Positions 46,626 through 59,409 of a DNA stretch of 64,000 bases are shown here, one piece after another (position 1 is the first letter of the stretch; every line of letters begins with the position of its first letter). Source of the DNA: Alitta virens (Eukaryota > Annelida > Polychaeta > Phyllodocida > Nereididae); the NCBI GenBank assembly GCA_932294295.1, contig OW028584.1:6385407-6449406 (forward strand). Direction: 5' to 3'. Position numbers and translations under genes: made by a program. The notes under the pieces were generated by a model, which saw only the letters and a list, made by a program, of their open reading frames with translations, was not told where the DNA came from and did no database searches.

Positions 46626-48430
46626 ACAAACTGCACCACTAGAGGTCTCAATGACATGCTATTGTTTTAATTATATTTCAGATCAAGGATGTGCAATGTT
46701 CACTACACTAATGAGTTCTCCAAAACATGAGTAATCGACTCTGCCTTATCTACCCTCATGGATTTAATCTAATTTGGATTTTGACCTTGCACTTCAAACT
46801 TGTAATAGGTAGGTAGACTACAGTCAGTTGGTTAAACCAAATGTTATTTCACTATTTCAACATTTTTTAATTATTCAGAAATTAATAGTCTTCATAAGGA
46901 AGAGTTAGTTGAATGGAGACTTATGCGGTTATACATGTTCTATATTTGATTGCGGATTTAATTAATGTTATAATGTTATAATCTGATTATTATTCACAGG
47001 TTTTAATTAATGATTATGCGTACAATTTTGTCACATGTGAACAGTGGTATCATACAATTAATGAATGAATTTTAGCAACATGTTGAGGTCACAAAATACC
47101 TTGGCCTGTATGTCAAATATAGATATTTCATCAATGAGTTTATTATCTGTAATAATTACGTAGAATAGTCTTTCGAACTTCTCTTCTTCATCCGTGACGT
47201 CATGAGGGATTTAGTCAAACAAGCTGTCAACTGCTAAACTGTTTTAAGTCTTAGTTATGTCAGATAGGCTTTTTTTTACAATACTATCTCGTTTGGCTTG
47301 AGTATTGTTTTGTTTCTTTAGAAAATGTAACTTGTAATTTGTAGTGCAAACACAGGAGAAAACTGTGATATCATTCCCTTAGAATCAAGTGAAAGTTAAA
47401 GAGTGATTCGACATAATTATTACAACGATATAAAAAAATTAATAATAGTGTCAATTGGTGTGTAAAATATTACATGTTTATAATAACTATTCATTTGTCA
47501 TACGTCTAGCAGCTTTGCCAAAAAGCAATATTTTATAATAATTTGGGAAGGTTGAATGTTTGCATCAGTACACAGTCATGTCCTATACAATTTAGGATGT
47601 GTACATGATGTATAATATCAATTCTTCCTGGTTAGAAACATGTTATGACATGTATGTTATAATCATATTGAGTCATATTTACATGGAATGTTTACATTAG
47701 CATATTTTAGGGAAAAAGCTGGATTTTCCCCATTTTTGATTATTGATATTTGTTGGTAAAAACGTTTGCATACCAAGAATTTAATGAGATTTCTGAAAGT
47801 GCATTGGACTAGTAAGTCATTATTATTTAGATATTTGCATGATTGTGTCTCTTGAGAATGACTGACATAGTCATTTTGGACTCACTAGTTAGTCTTCCTA
47901 ATGTCAGTCAAATTCTTAATGAGCACTACTGGGTTGACCCATAACCAGCAGTAGCATTAAACCGCAAAAGTTAGTGAAATTTTTTCAAGTCAAGCCACCC
48001 CATTTATTACGATAAGCAGCAAAAGTCAAGTCAGATTTGGAAATTTTAGCCACAAAAGAGGTTGAAAATATGTAGTTTCTGGATCAGCCACTATGCTGAA
48101 TGTGAGGAAAAGGACTGTAATTTGCAAATAGACAATGACAGATTTCCCTACCCTGGTCATTATTTCACATTTCCATAAATATTGATGAACAGAAGCTTGT
48201 AGGAAATCAGATCAGGACTATTTTCACACCCAAAGGTTGTAATTTTTAAAACTCGTTCGTGTCTCTTTCATAGAACTGTAAAGCATTCAGTCAGCTTCTG
48301 GGTCGGAAACAGCATAATTGGCAACAAGCAGGAGTTAGTCATGAATTTTGGCAGAGTCAGTCAGAATTTGAAATTCAACTGGCTCACAGGTCTACTACTA
48401 CTGGGTCTAAAGTTTTGTTGATTAGCTTAC
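46626..48430. other. Non-coding spacer
   Basis: AT-rich; no coding exon is convincing, although the 5' exon(s) of the membrane gene at 48723 might be here or further left. Confidence 0.45.
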
Positions 48431-48433
48431 ACG

Positions 48434-48600
48434 ACCAGCTGCCAGAGGCAGACGTAATGTTGAGATGATAAAGCTTAGTGTCTACAGCATGTTACACATT
48501 TCCCCTATAGGTGGGGTCTTTTACTTGCCTCAGCATAGACACCGAGTACAAGGCACCTCCAATTTAACTTCTTATGCGATCGACATCCATGCAGCTCGAA
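48434..48600 (-). mobile_element. SINE family I copy just upstream of the membrane-protein exon
   Basis: Plus-strand 'cttgcctcagcatagacacc', 'gagtacaaggcacctccaat' and 'gatgataaagcttagtgtct' are the inverse of the family body. It ends about 120 nt before the acceptor at 48722. Confidence 0.75.
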
Positions 48601-48722
48601 TGAAGTTATTCCGAATATCCTAAGTACGCTACGGGTAAAGCCCGAAAATGTAGTTAAGAAATTGATGATAACTTTGATTGGCGTTTTATTTATTTCTAAT
48701 AGCTATTCCTTTATAATTTCAG

Positions 48723-49327
48723 GGGGCAGCCCATCTCACCACGAAATGGAAAGCTTCGTCATACCTCTGGTTTTAACAGGAATAATTTTCATCATTTTAA
48801 TCGGACTTTTATTTTACTGGCTTTACAAAGACAACAGGCATAAAGTCTTGGGTTGTGTACCTTGCAGAAAGTTTTTCATGAAACACAAACATTTGGATGA
48901 TACTGGGGTGTTCCAAAAACCCTTGATGTACAACAGGAAATCACTAGAACTTGCTACAATCGAAGGGCAAAATGGACTGCATTGTCCTTGCCAAAGATTT
49001 AGACATATCACTGGTGAACAAGCTGACATAGCTACCCAAATGCACGACATTTCATTGGATGATCAAAACATGACCTTGACCTCAAAATCTCAAGGTCACG
49101 AACTATTGACTAATGACGTCACGAACTGTGACATCATAATAGACGATTGTGATCGATGTCATGGGTGCAAGTGTACCCCAGTGTCAATGTACAAGACTTT
49201 AGATAGGAGCACCTCATCCGACTCAACGGAACGGGAAGTGGCTCTCAACTTGACGCCGGAAATCACGTTTGTCATGGTCAATGGATGCAGATGTGGTTGT
49301 CAAGGAAACCAGCAAACTCCTGTGTGA
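48723..49327 (+). CDS. Single-pass membrane protein with Cys-rich tail (last exon, 5' partial)
   Basis: The exon follows a strong acceptor (cctttataatttcag, AG 48721-48722) and starts in phase 1 (two bases, then GGC AGC CCA), the phase usual after a signal-peptide exon. It encodes 200 residues to TGA 49325-49327. A short extracellular stub (GSPSHHEMES) precedes a membrane segment (FVIPLVLTGIIFIILIGLLF), then YWLYKDNRHK as stop-transfer. The tail has cysteine clusters: CVPC, CPC, CDRCHGCKC and CRCGC, ending near QQTPV. Such clusters could be palmitoylated or bind zinc; neither can be decided here. If no upstream coding exon exists, translation could start at ATG 48746. Family not recognised; no PPxY motif. 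Confidence 0.65.
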
Positions 49328-49453
49328 CGATGATATTATTTCAAGAAACTGAATGTGGGCTATAAGTTTTAGTTATATCGCTCATAGTCGGGAGTTAACC
49401 GACATTTTTGTTGGTTAATATATCCCTCCGCCGAAGTAACTTATACTCTATTA
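49328..49453 (+). other. Start of the 3' UTR / downstream region of the membrane gene
   Basis: No poly(A) signal occurs before the MITE at 49456. The next clear AATAAA on plus is at 51810-51815, so the 3' UTR either includes the MITE or uses a variant signal. Confidence 0.35.
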
Positions 49454-49455
49454 TA

Positions 49456-49606
49456 CATGGCCAAATGTGTTACGTGCATTTTCCATGCATTTGGATAAAC
49501 GCATGGAAAACACATGGTTTTCACCTCATTTTAATTAAGCAAAAACCATGCATTTTCCATGCGTTTATCCTTCTCATGGAAAACGCACGTGGCACATTTG
49601 GCCATA
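49456..49606. mobile_element. Nested-palindrome MITE, copy 5
   Basis: Flanked by TA; arms CATGGCCAAATGTGTTACGT ... inverse. It lies within 130 nt of the stop codon of the membrane-protein gene, so it may be transcribed in that 3' UTR. Confidence 0.9.
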
Positions 49607-50768
49607 TAGTCATATTAATTTGTTTGATTGTTTGTTTTGTTGTAATGCCTTTATTACACAAAAAAGGTTTAGTTTGCACTCAGGAGTGAGTTAACTAACA
49701 TTTTCGTTGGTTATTGCCCGCTCAGAACAATAGCAAAATAGTCTAGAATAGTGGAGTATAATGCCTATATATAAATAGATTTTTTTAATGGTAAAGGATG
49801 AAACTGCACAATTAACACATAGACAAAAATCTTAGTCCAATCAAGGCAATTGATAAATCTGGTCACCTAATACAGTTTCTACTTTGACTGTTTTAATACA
49901 GGACGAAAAATACAAGAAAATTCATTTTTTTGTAGGTAACTGTATTTCACACAGACATCATATAAACTGAAAATGGCTCTCTATGACTACTGCTATTTCA
50001 CTACTATCTAATTCTTAAGCCATAGTGATCTAGTAGCTTAATTTTATAATATTTTTCCCATTGAAATTTCTGCTCTTGATATATCTAATAACACTGAAAA
50101 GATAGCAAGCTGTAATATAGGGCTAATAGTTCTCAAAGGAATTAATTCATGTATCGATTGTCAAAAGTTAGATTGAGAGCTGAACAATTATTATCCTAAT
50201 TTGGGAGCTGATGTTGGATCTCAATAGAAATATCAGTAAAACGTTTTTACACTACATTAATATACCAAATATGTAATTTTGTAAATGATGTATAAGCCTA
50301 ACTAAAATATGCTAGCAGCTTGCTGCACTGTAAAGTTGTACAAATTCTATAACATTTTATTACTGCTATTGAAATGTCTTAGTGACTTTACATTCGAGTT
50401 TTAGAAGTCACTTCTTTTTATGTAATTAATAATTATATTTTTGCACAATTTAGTTTTACATAATGTTCACCTCAACTGGTCAAAAACACCCGTGACATTG
50501 AGTTGAAATACTTTGATATTATTGAACATTAACTACAGTGAGTTTTAATGACAGTAAAATGCTAATATAATTTTGCTCATCTTTCACTTTAATATTATTC
50601 AATTGATGTAATTTCTGTACATCGAAGGCATGTTTCATTGTTTTGTTTATTGTATATCATCAATTTTCAACATATTGTGTTCGCGTGCAATGATAATGTT
50701 ATGTACAATGAGATAGTAATTCATTCATGTGTGATACTGAACTCAGAAAATCAGAATCATTTATCCAA
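49607..50768. other. Non-coding spacer
   Basis: AT-rich; no feature recognised. Confidence 0.45.
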
Positions 50769-51345
50769 TGTTTACTAGAGATCAAAACATTTACATGGCA
50801 TTTTGAAAAATTCACAAAACTATCATGTGTGAAAATGTATAATGGATCTAGATAATTTTTCTGCCAATTAGCTGTGTTCATCCACATTATATTAAAGATA
50901 TTTCTGATAATATTCTCTGCTTCAAATTTTCATTAATGACTTTAATGTTTACTACATGGCCAAATGTGCCACGTGCGTTATCAATGCGTTTTGATAAACG
51001 CATGGAAAACGCATGGTTTTCACCTCATTATAATTTTGCAAAAACCATGCATTTTCTATGCGTTTATCCTTCTCATGGAAAATGCACGTGGCACTTTTGG
51101 CCATGTAGAGATAAAAAACATTTACATGACATGTTGAAAAATTCACAAAATTATCAAGTATGTTAGTGTATTATAGGTCTAGATATTTTTTCTGCCAATT
51201 AGCTGTGTTCATCCACATTTTATTAAAAATATTTCTGATCATATTCTCTGCTTCAAATTTCAATAATGTTTTTAATGTTTAATAGAGATCAAAAACATTT
51301 ACATGACATGTTGAAAAATTGGCCAAATTATCATTGATCCTCAGT
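50769..51345. repeat. ~175-bp tandem duplication split by a MITE
   Basis: Unit 1 (50769-50946) contains 'gagatcaaaacatttacatg', 'ttttctgccaattagctgtg' and 'attctctgcttcaaattttc'. Unit 2 (51106-51277) repeats all of these, and a partial unit 3 starts at 51278. The MITE at 50955-51105 sits at the boundary of units 1 and 2. Confidence 0.85.
50955..51105. mobile_element. Nested-palindrome MITE, copy 6 (with paralogous empty sites)
   Basis: CATGGCCAAATGTGCCACGT ... CCATG, flanked by TA at 50953-50954 and 51106-51107. The tandem units show the unoccupied site: gtttacTAgagatc at 50770-50783 and gtttaaTAgagatc at 51278-51290. This fixes the element's boundaries and a TA duplication. Confidence 0.92.
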
Positions 51346-53397
51346 AAATGTTGACTAATGTCTTATGAATGCAGTTTGTTTCAGTTGTAAATAGATTTTA
51401 TGGATTCATGTTATAAACCTGCAGATTATCTATCCTTTCTATTTTAAAATATATTTATTTGAAATCATTTTATTTGCACTAACTCAGTGATTCATAGATA
51501 TACTACTTTATGTTAATTTATGCTAGATACAGAATAATTATTTTATCTTCAGAATATATTTATGAGAAATGAAAATATGTCTTCTAGTTTGACAACCTTT
51601 AGAAATCAATATAAATTAAGTTTGAAGTTTTGAACTGTAATAATTTGTTTGACATCCATTAATTAAAAACAGTAGTTTTGTGTAGCCCTAAGTTTTTGTG
51701 GAACAAATGTGACATGGCATTGCATTGAATCTGAAGATTAGAGCACTTTGAATAGAGCACTTTAAATATTTCCATTGTGTTTTTCTTACAATTTTTATTT
51801 TAGATTGAAAATAAAATTGTTGATTTGTATGTATTGATTTTTTAATGAAAAAAAAAAAAATCTAAATAAGTCGAAAATCAATCATCTCAACACAGATGAC
51901 GAATTTTTGTGAAAGACTGATTTTTGTGTAATATTCCATTTTGGAATCTGATTTGCCTTTCCAAGACAAAAAGAAAAGAATAAATCATAAAAAAAAGGTA
52001 AAAAAAAAAAGAAAAGGAAATATGAAATAATAAAATGAAATAGATTAATAGATTTTAAACTTAAAAACTTAATTTAGATTTATATAATTATATTTAATTA
52101 ATTTTTCTTAAAGTGATCATTATCGATGGTGCCTTGAACTCTAAGTCTATTCTGGGGCAAGTAAAAGATCCCATCCATGGGCTAAATGTCCTTGATATTA
52201 CACTGGTTCTCAAAGACTTCCACCAGGTGGCTATTAAAAACAATCTCCAATGCCACCTAGCGGCTTCAGCCATCAAACGTTCTATATTTTGTAGGTGTGT
52301 AAAAATGTTGAATAATAATAACGTCTTAAGTAAATAAATTGGATTCTTCTCATGGAAATTTTTTAGATTCATTCACTTGTGTGTATGTGATCTTTGTGTA
52401 TTGTGTGAAAGCTAGGTTGTCTGCTGATTGTATGAGAGGATTACTGAACTGAATGTTGAAGAATAATGTCAATTTATAAATGGAAGTGATATGTCAAATG
52501 GCTGCATGGTTGTGAGTATGACTTATTATGTTAATTGTCTGTCTCTTGTCTTGTCTGTGTGTGGCTGTTGTATGAATGTGTTGTATTTCCTGCTTTTTGC
52601 AGATTCACCTTACTTGAGTGAATAAATGTTCCAAAGCCACATATCGACTTCTACAAAATGTATTCTTTAAGAAATATAAAATATCATGGTGCTATTTTAG
52701 CGATTTCCTATTTTGTATTCCGTGGAATACATTATAGCGATATTTGTGATCAGGATACAATGTAGCGACTCGTTATTTTGTATTTGAATACATCATAGCA
52801 ATATATTTTTGATGCTTCATAATACAAAATAGCAAGATTTCATGGTCGTGAATAACAACTCATTTTGGGAGTTTTGAAGCAGTCCCATTATTATAACAAA
52901 AACATGGAAATAATTACTAAATTAAATTAAAAAAACAATGCACATTTCACCAGCATCTGATATAAAATCTGAGTCATCTAAAAGAATTCTTCAGCTTGAG
53001 TTTGTATTGGAATGTCCATGAATTTGAATATTTTTTTGCTAATTTTAAATGTACAAATTGAATGTCATAATGTCGTAACCCTAATGCATATACAATCTTT
53101 TGTGACCTCTACATATCGGTGAAATCCATGCATTCATACCTGGAGGGTAAGATGAAAGAAAACATACAGTTAGTCCATTAAAAATTATCGACTCTATACC
53201 GCTGTAGCTGGCTGTAGCTATAACGTGCCTATAGCCGGCTTACACCTACCACCACTGAAAAAATATAAACCTTGGTAAATGTAAGAAATTTATCTAATAT
53301 ATCATAAATATTTATTTGCAATAGACATATGTCTTTTCAACAAAAAAAGTCAAATATGCTTAACTCTCAACTTATGCACCAGATGGTGTTGCATGTA
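51346..53397. other. Non-coding spacer with a SINE fragment
   Basis: Contains AATAAA at 51810-51815, an A-rich stretch at about 51990-52020, a family I SINE fragment at about 52125-52195 ('ggtgccttgaactctaagtc', 'agatcccatccatgggctaa') and an inverted pair 'ccaccaggtggc'/'gccacctagcgg' (52220-52265). No gene recognised. Confidence 0.5.
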
Positions 53398-53773
53398 CTA
53401 TTGTGATGTAGTGTCCCGGACCTCAGCAGTGACCCACCTTCTAGTACTTGGCTAGAAGGGATATCCTTTGTGGCCGAATGGTTAGAGGTGTGGGTAAAGC
53501 TGCTCATGACATGGTGGACATAATCCGGGCACCTCTGTGAGCATGAATTAGGGGTTGAAGGCCAGGGTAGGCAGTTCGAATCCCACTCACAGAGGGTATA
53601 TAAATAGAATTGCGATGTTTGACTTGTGATGTTAGTCAAAATCGCAAGAAAGTATGGGGGATGTGATGTAGTGTCCCGGGCCTCAGCAGTGACCCCACCT
53701 TCTAGTACTTGGCTAGGAGGGATATCCTTTGTGGCCGAATGGTTAGAGGTGTGGGTAAAAGCTGCTCATGACA
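53398..53773 (+). mobile_element. tRNA-Ser-like dimeric SINE, second copy
   Basis: Shows the A box tgtggccgaatggttagagg (about 53469) and B box gcagttcgaatcccactcac (about 53572), then a partial second unit with its own A box (about 53731). Same dimer structure as 369-746, in opposite orientation. The B box here (GTTCGAATCCC) is better preserved than in the first copy. Confidence 0.8.
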
Positions 53774-53882
53774 CTATAGCCAGACAATTCTGTTCAGTGG
53801 CAGGTAGCATCATATAGCAGAATATGTCTTGCCTCATCTAGCTTAAGTTTGATGGGCCGTTTTTAATGGAACTAACTGTACT
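53774..53882 (+). repeat. ~110-bp dispersed repeat fragment
   Basis: Matches 14226-14335; follows the dimeric SINE directly. Confidence 0.6.
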
Positions 53883-55066
53883 CACTTAACACCAACAATC
53901 TACCGGGCTGGTGATGAATCAAAGACCTTGGGACTTACGAGCTGTTACCAGATGGAAATTGTAAGCGAGAGTCTGAGACATCATTTAAAATCAGTATCGT
54001 GACAATTTATTGCAGAGCTGAGGTTCACATACTTGGTATAATACAAACTGCAGTGAAATAAGTAACAAATGTACACAAACAACAGTGATGTCACAAACAA
54101 AAGTAAACAGTCCACTTTCATTTAATAAGAAATCAATCACAATTTCGTTAAAAGAACATTTGCTGCCTATAACAATTACGACCATAAACATTGCCATAAC
54201 AAATGCCTTGTACTATTATCACTACAGTAGATAATCATTTTGTGTTGTTACCTGCAGTTTACCAAACACAAGTGGAATAGTTTTAAAATTGTAAGTAGAC
54301 ATATTTTGTATGCCAGTGCAAAAAGGTACACACATATTATTGATTTTCAAATTACAGGCTTCAATTATGGGATTATATATACATTATTTTCCTGTCAATA
54401 TAACAACTCACTCTTAAATCTTTATACAGGGATCTCAGGCAATTAAAGCTGCTAAATGATATACACATTTTGACAAAGTTATAAGGCAAGACACTTGTGC
54501 TGATGCAGAAAATACGCCTTCAAAGTGCAAGAGAAATTAATATCATAAACCCTTATTTTTAGCAATTGTTCTATTCTACCTGTGCTGAAATCATACCCAT
54601 TGCAAGAACTGAATCTGTGCAAACAAAACTAGTTGATCAATAAGTTCACTGCATGTGCATGTGAGATATAAGCCATCATATTGGCTACAAGGCTGGAAGG
54701 CTGGGCAAACTATTAAAAAATGTAAACAACTTTCATGACTAAATTGGTCACTAGGCAATGCAGAATGTAGGACCTGTAATGGTTATCTAAGATAACAGCC
54801 TCTATACTAACAAGCTAGCGAGTTTCATCTTAAACTCCAGTCAGCCTTAGTTCAATACAATTTAAGCCTGGCTAGCTTGTGAGACTAAAAAGGCTGTGAG
54901 GAGGGGTCAGTATTCAGTAATAAATGTTTTTGAGACATTGTCTAATTGTCTAAAAATGAGCTACATCGATGACCTATCATTCTGCCAAAACTAATTATCA
55001 TGACCATCCCCTTTGAGCTACATAGATTACCCATCATTCTGATCAAAACTTTTGTTTTGTAAGTAC

Positions 55067-57915
55067 CTAATTGACAGCTTTCATTTCAATTTCACAAATA
55101 GACATGTCCGGGTTTTCTGCAAAAACTCCTTCATTTATGATCATGACCATCTCCTGGCAGCCACCAGAGGGACAAGTGCATTTCAGGTCACACTGATCTC
55201 TCATTGCAGAAGTGGAAACCAGCAGGCACGAAACTTCTTGTCCGCATACTGGATTACACTTTTCACTGCCAGGTGTGTCTTTGAAAGATCTTGCCAACAT
55301 TTGCAGGGCAAGTGTGTTGCAAGTCATGTCGAATAAGTCACAGTACAGATTTGATCCTCGTAGTGTTACGATCATCTGTTGACTTGACGCGACAGAATCT
55401 TCATTCAAGATCACAAAGAGAGGTGATGCTGGAGTGCTTAGGCTGTCAGTTACGTTATGACAAGTTCCATTGTTGCCATCAGACATTTTCATGATATTGA
55501 TTTGTTCTTCCTTGCTGATAGTGGTGTTCTTTGGTAACCATGATCGAATATTTTCTGAAATATAAATGTTCTTGTGTAACGAGGACTATTTGAACATTTG
55601 CTCATAATATAGGAACATACAGAAAATTGCAACCTACCCCTTTGATATAAACAATAATTATCATATGTCATTTTAATGGTCTGCTCTTTCCATTTCAAGA
55701 ATTTTGGAACATTTTAGAAATGTTATCTTGTTTCGCTTCAACTTTCGACATTGAGCCTTGTAGAAAACCTGTCAAAATTGATCTTTTGATCCTCAAACCC
55801 AACATTCTCCAGCATAAGGGTGGTCTTCATTGGCATAGCACTAGGTACACTGTTATTTAAGGTTTTTCTTGAAATGCAAAAAGAAAAGACCTACAGTATG
55901 ATCACAATTTTGAAAAATTCAACTTCACGAGCCATTTTTACCATTTTGAACTACATGGTGTTTTCATACTCATGTTTGTTGACCTGCAACCCGCTAAGGC
56001 GTTATTTCATCCTGACCAACTGAGCCCCAAGAAACTGTGCTGTAGTTGTATGTGAAATTAAGTGCTTACCACAGGTGGAATGAATAGTCAGATTTTCATT
56101 ATCCACGTGACCAATTGGAAAATGATATGGTGGACCAAAGCCAAAGTGAAACATCGGGCCACACTGCAACGTGATGTCAGAGCACTGCCAGGTTTTTATA
56201 GAATTTGACATTTGTAGCATCCTGCAGAAAAAAAAAACTCAACATAAATGGCCATACTTGACATGGAGCAGCACAAAATGGATGGAAATGTTAGAAACTG
56301 TCAAACCCCAACATTCTAGCTGAGCCTGATAAAAAAAAAAACACTTCTGAGATACAACTAACTGAAATTTGCTAAATTTATATCATCATCTATTTTATCA
56401 TTGGTAAGAAAGGAAAGTTAAAGTCAATTGGTACAGAGAGAGGTTTTTGTGGGTTAGAAATTGACGTTGGATTTATCAGCAACATTTCTGCTCTATTTTG
56501 CTGCTTCAGGCCTTCAATGATAAAATATGACATAAAGAGAATTTATGCTATATTTAATGGACATAATTATGGACCCTTCTATCAGAAATATTATGCATGG
56601 CTAGTACCCAAATGAAATACCTGCCAAAAATAATCCCAAGGGTAGTGTTGTAATATTTCATAATATAATTTACATGGTTAAATAGATTTGACAATTTGTT
56701 TTCTAAATTAATCATTTATAATGTTTCTGCATGTTTTTCTAGGTCCCCCACATTTATATTTGTTACAATATGTTATGCAATATTGAAATACTGGTAGTTG
56801 AAATTATCAGAATAATGTGTAGATATTTGTAATATTTTATGGAGAATATTATCTGAAATATTGCAACATTTAGCGAGTGCATGTTATCACCTTGTGATGT
56901 GGTGGTGGTGGTGGATTAGGGCTTTATGTCCTTTATTTCTGCACCTGATGGGCTAATTAGGACAGGTACGTACCATGGCAATGAGACGAAGTAGGAAACA
57001 GCCATCCAACTTAGGCTTGACTGGGAATTGAACCTGGGACCCAGTGGTTGGAAGCCCAGCGCGCTACCACTGAGCTAGGCCCCCACTTCACCTTGTGATG
57101 TACATGTAATCTAATTTTTAATGTCGCAAAATCATTCAGGCAATTATTTTCAAGGAATGTCCCGGTTTTTGGTGGCCGAAAGATAGTTTAAGGGAAACCT
57201 CTGTAATGAAGTCAATGATTCAATTGATTCCACAAATTTGTAATTGGATATGTAAATGATTATTTTTGTATATACTCAATACCTTGGAAATTGATCTCCT
57301 AGCTTTTTGTAGTACACCGGGAACCCATAACATGTCCGTTCCGTTATCATATATTGTCCAGCGCATTTATAGGCTCCTGGTCCTTCCAAGCTGAGGTACT
57401 TGCATCCTAGAAACAAACATGCATCACTGAAAACCTTTACGACTAACCCTTACCCACTTAACGCTTTCTAGAATGAATGAACCCCGTGGTCATTTTGATG
57501 ATAAAGTTTGTTATCTTTTTCCAAGAAGTTAAAAGCCTCAGCCAATTTCATGTAGATTGAGTGACATGATTTTGATTTGACAAAGAATTTTGTCAATATC
57601 ACAACCCTACAAACAAGGTGCTATAACAAAGAAGGTCATGGCAATATTGCAAGATTGGTTAATTTACTAATAACAGGATTACCTTCTGAATAGCGACATA
57701 TTTCTTCTGAACGTAAGCAATGCAATGTTACCAAATAACATTAGAATCTCATATCAGAGCTAATGTTAATGTTATGTTACCTGCTTGATACTCAGTTAAC
57801 TTATTTACATGATACTCTTACGTGGACAGCTAGCCGTAATTATGAAACAACAAAATAAGATACACTTACCTGAACTAAATTGAAGTAGAAGCAGACTTGC
57901 TACAATACACATCAT
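55067..57915 (-). CDS. Secreted Cys-rich protein, copy A (269 aa)
   Basis: Four exons on minus: 57870-57915, 57283-57406, 56070-56221, 55067-55554 (46+124+152+488 nt = 270 codons with stop). All junctions are GT/AG, with phases 1, 2 and 1. Residues 1-15 (MMCIVASLLLLQFSS) form a signal peptide. Exons 2-3 encode a module with CKYLSLEGPGAYKC, CYGFPVYYKK, DQFPRMLQMSNSIKTW, a pattern like the 'G.Y....G.PVY......W' extracellular modules of marine invertebrates (resemblance only). Exon 4 has about a dozen cysteines (CDLFDMTC, CNPVCGQ, CDLKCTCPSGGC) and ends DMSICEIEMKAVN. Four N-glycosylation sequons (NLT, NTT, NGT, NVT) and no membrane anchor point to an extracellular protein. A TATA-like box lies upstream at 58029. 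A paralogue follows at 60659. Family not recognised. Confidence 0.85.
56901..57087 (-). mobile_element. SINE family II with 14-bp target duplication (intron 2, copy A)
   Basis: On minus: A box cctagctcagtggtagcgcg, B box 'ccaggttcaattcccagtc', then the family body. Flanked by direct repeats tcaccttgtgatgt at 56887-56900 and 57088-57101. The same insertion with the same duplication is in unit B. Confidence 0.92.
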
Positions 57916-58028
57916 CCTGGTGGAGTAGATTGTGTTCTGAATTTCATTGGATAAGTTCACACTAGGCTCAAGACCTTGTGAAAACTAATACCTAAGTGTC
58001 ACATCTTTAAGTATGATTGAAAGGACCC

Positions 58029-58037
58029 TATTTTATA
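58029..58037 (-). promoter_or_regulatory. TATA-like box of copy A
   Basis: TATAAAATA on minus (within ctataaaataggg), about 115 nt before the start codon, so transcription would begin near 58000. The homologous interval of copy B lacks it. Confidence 0.5.
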
Positions 58038-58747
58038 GACAGGTAATAGTATAAAACTTGCATGTTCTCAATGGATAAGGCTTTGTAAACAGCAGAACTA
58101 AATTTATTTCAATATTTTGAATGTAAAATCAATGAACAAGAGTAATTTTCATTTGAATCAGGCAAAGCAGCAATAAAGAATCAAATGAGCCAATTAGAAT
58201 GATTAGCTGATATACTTACACTGCCAGAACAAATCTTCCTAAAGCGAAGCCCTACAGCCTTGCTAGAAATTGGTTGTTTTATTCAAATTTTATCTGATTG
58301 GTCGCGAAGAACTGTGAAACAATCCATAGGTAAGGATTAAATGTGCCAAAAAATGTAAATTAAGTGGAACTGTTTGTTGCCATTGGTTTTCAAACATCTT
58401 TGACTGTTGCTCAGTCAGTTGCTTGTTGAAACAATTATCCAACTGTGACAAGTTGAATGTTTGGATTTAATTCAAAGCAAAATGGGGTTTAACTTCAACA
58501 TACCAGTGCAACTCAGTTAAATTTTGAAAATCGCACATATATTGACTGAGTTATGGCATATTTATACTGCTACTCGAGGACTTTAATGATGCTGGTTTTA
58601 TTGCATTGAGTCTCGTTCACATTAAAAATATATACTGGCTTCGAGTACATTTTTTTCATAACTTGGTCAATTTTTATCCAATTTTAAAAATTAGTTCCAC
58701 GTGGCTGGAATTAATTGGGAAATAAAACGTTGATCTATTTTATTTCA

Positions 58748-58790
58748 GACATGTTCGGGTTTCCTTTCGAAACTCCATCTTTAAAGATCA
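58748..58790 (-). pseudogene. Remnant of the last exon of a third paralogue
   Basis: On minus it reads DGVSKGNPNMSEIK then stop, matching the C terminus of copies A and B (EGVLEGNPDMSICEIE). Sequence further upstream on minus does not match exon 4, so only the terminal ~45 nt persist. Confidence 0.55.
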
Positions 58791-59409
58791 CCCAAAGAAA
58801 CACACTCATCCCAGATCTGTTTTGAAAAAAAATCGTACATGAGGGACTTTTGTAGTTTTGCTACATGCTGCACTAAGAAAACTATACCTGAAATTGCATT
58901 TTTTATTCGACCATTTCCAGACTATGTCCAAATATGTTGTTTTTTTGGCATAATGACTGGTACAACACTATGAAAGTGGTCAAAGCACGAATAAAAACAA
59001 TTCATTTAATGGCCGTTCAGTAAATCAGACATGGCGATTCATCAAAAAGACGCGCCCGCTGAACATCATTTTTTAGACCAAAAGTTTTCTTAAATGAGAT
59101 ATCTTATTCGCTGACCTATTTATTGGCTCTAGCGTTTGCCACCAGATGGCTACAGTTGAAAAACCAAGACAGTGCCATGATATCATGCAAGGGTTGCACG
59201 CTACTCTCGAAGCAAGTGTAACCCATGAGCGATTGATTAATTGATTGATAAGAGAAAGCATACTCTAAAGATTAAGTTGGAGGGTCATCTTTAAAATATA
59301 TTAAGAAGGCAAGACCAATATTTGCAGATAACTTTGAGAGATGTATAAACTTTTTTTGAATGGATTTATTTAATTCTGGTGATTTTTGACCTTATTCTTA
59401 AAGTTTACA
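58791..59409. other. Non-coding spacer between duplication units
   Basis: No gene recognised. Includes 'gtttgccaccagatggctac' (about 59135), a short motif seen in small palindromic elements elsewhere. Confidence 0.45.

Larger units (their letters stand above)
54150..58560. repeat. Segmental tandem duplication, unit A
   Basis: Homologous in order and orientation to 59410-64000 across exons, introns and flanks, including a shared family II SINE with the same 14-bp target duplication. Offset between units is 5528-5592 bp. Edges are set by eye where similarity fades. Confidence 0.9.
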
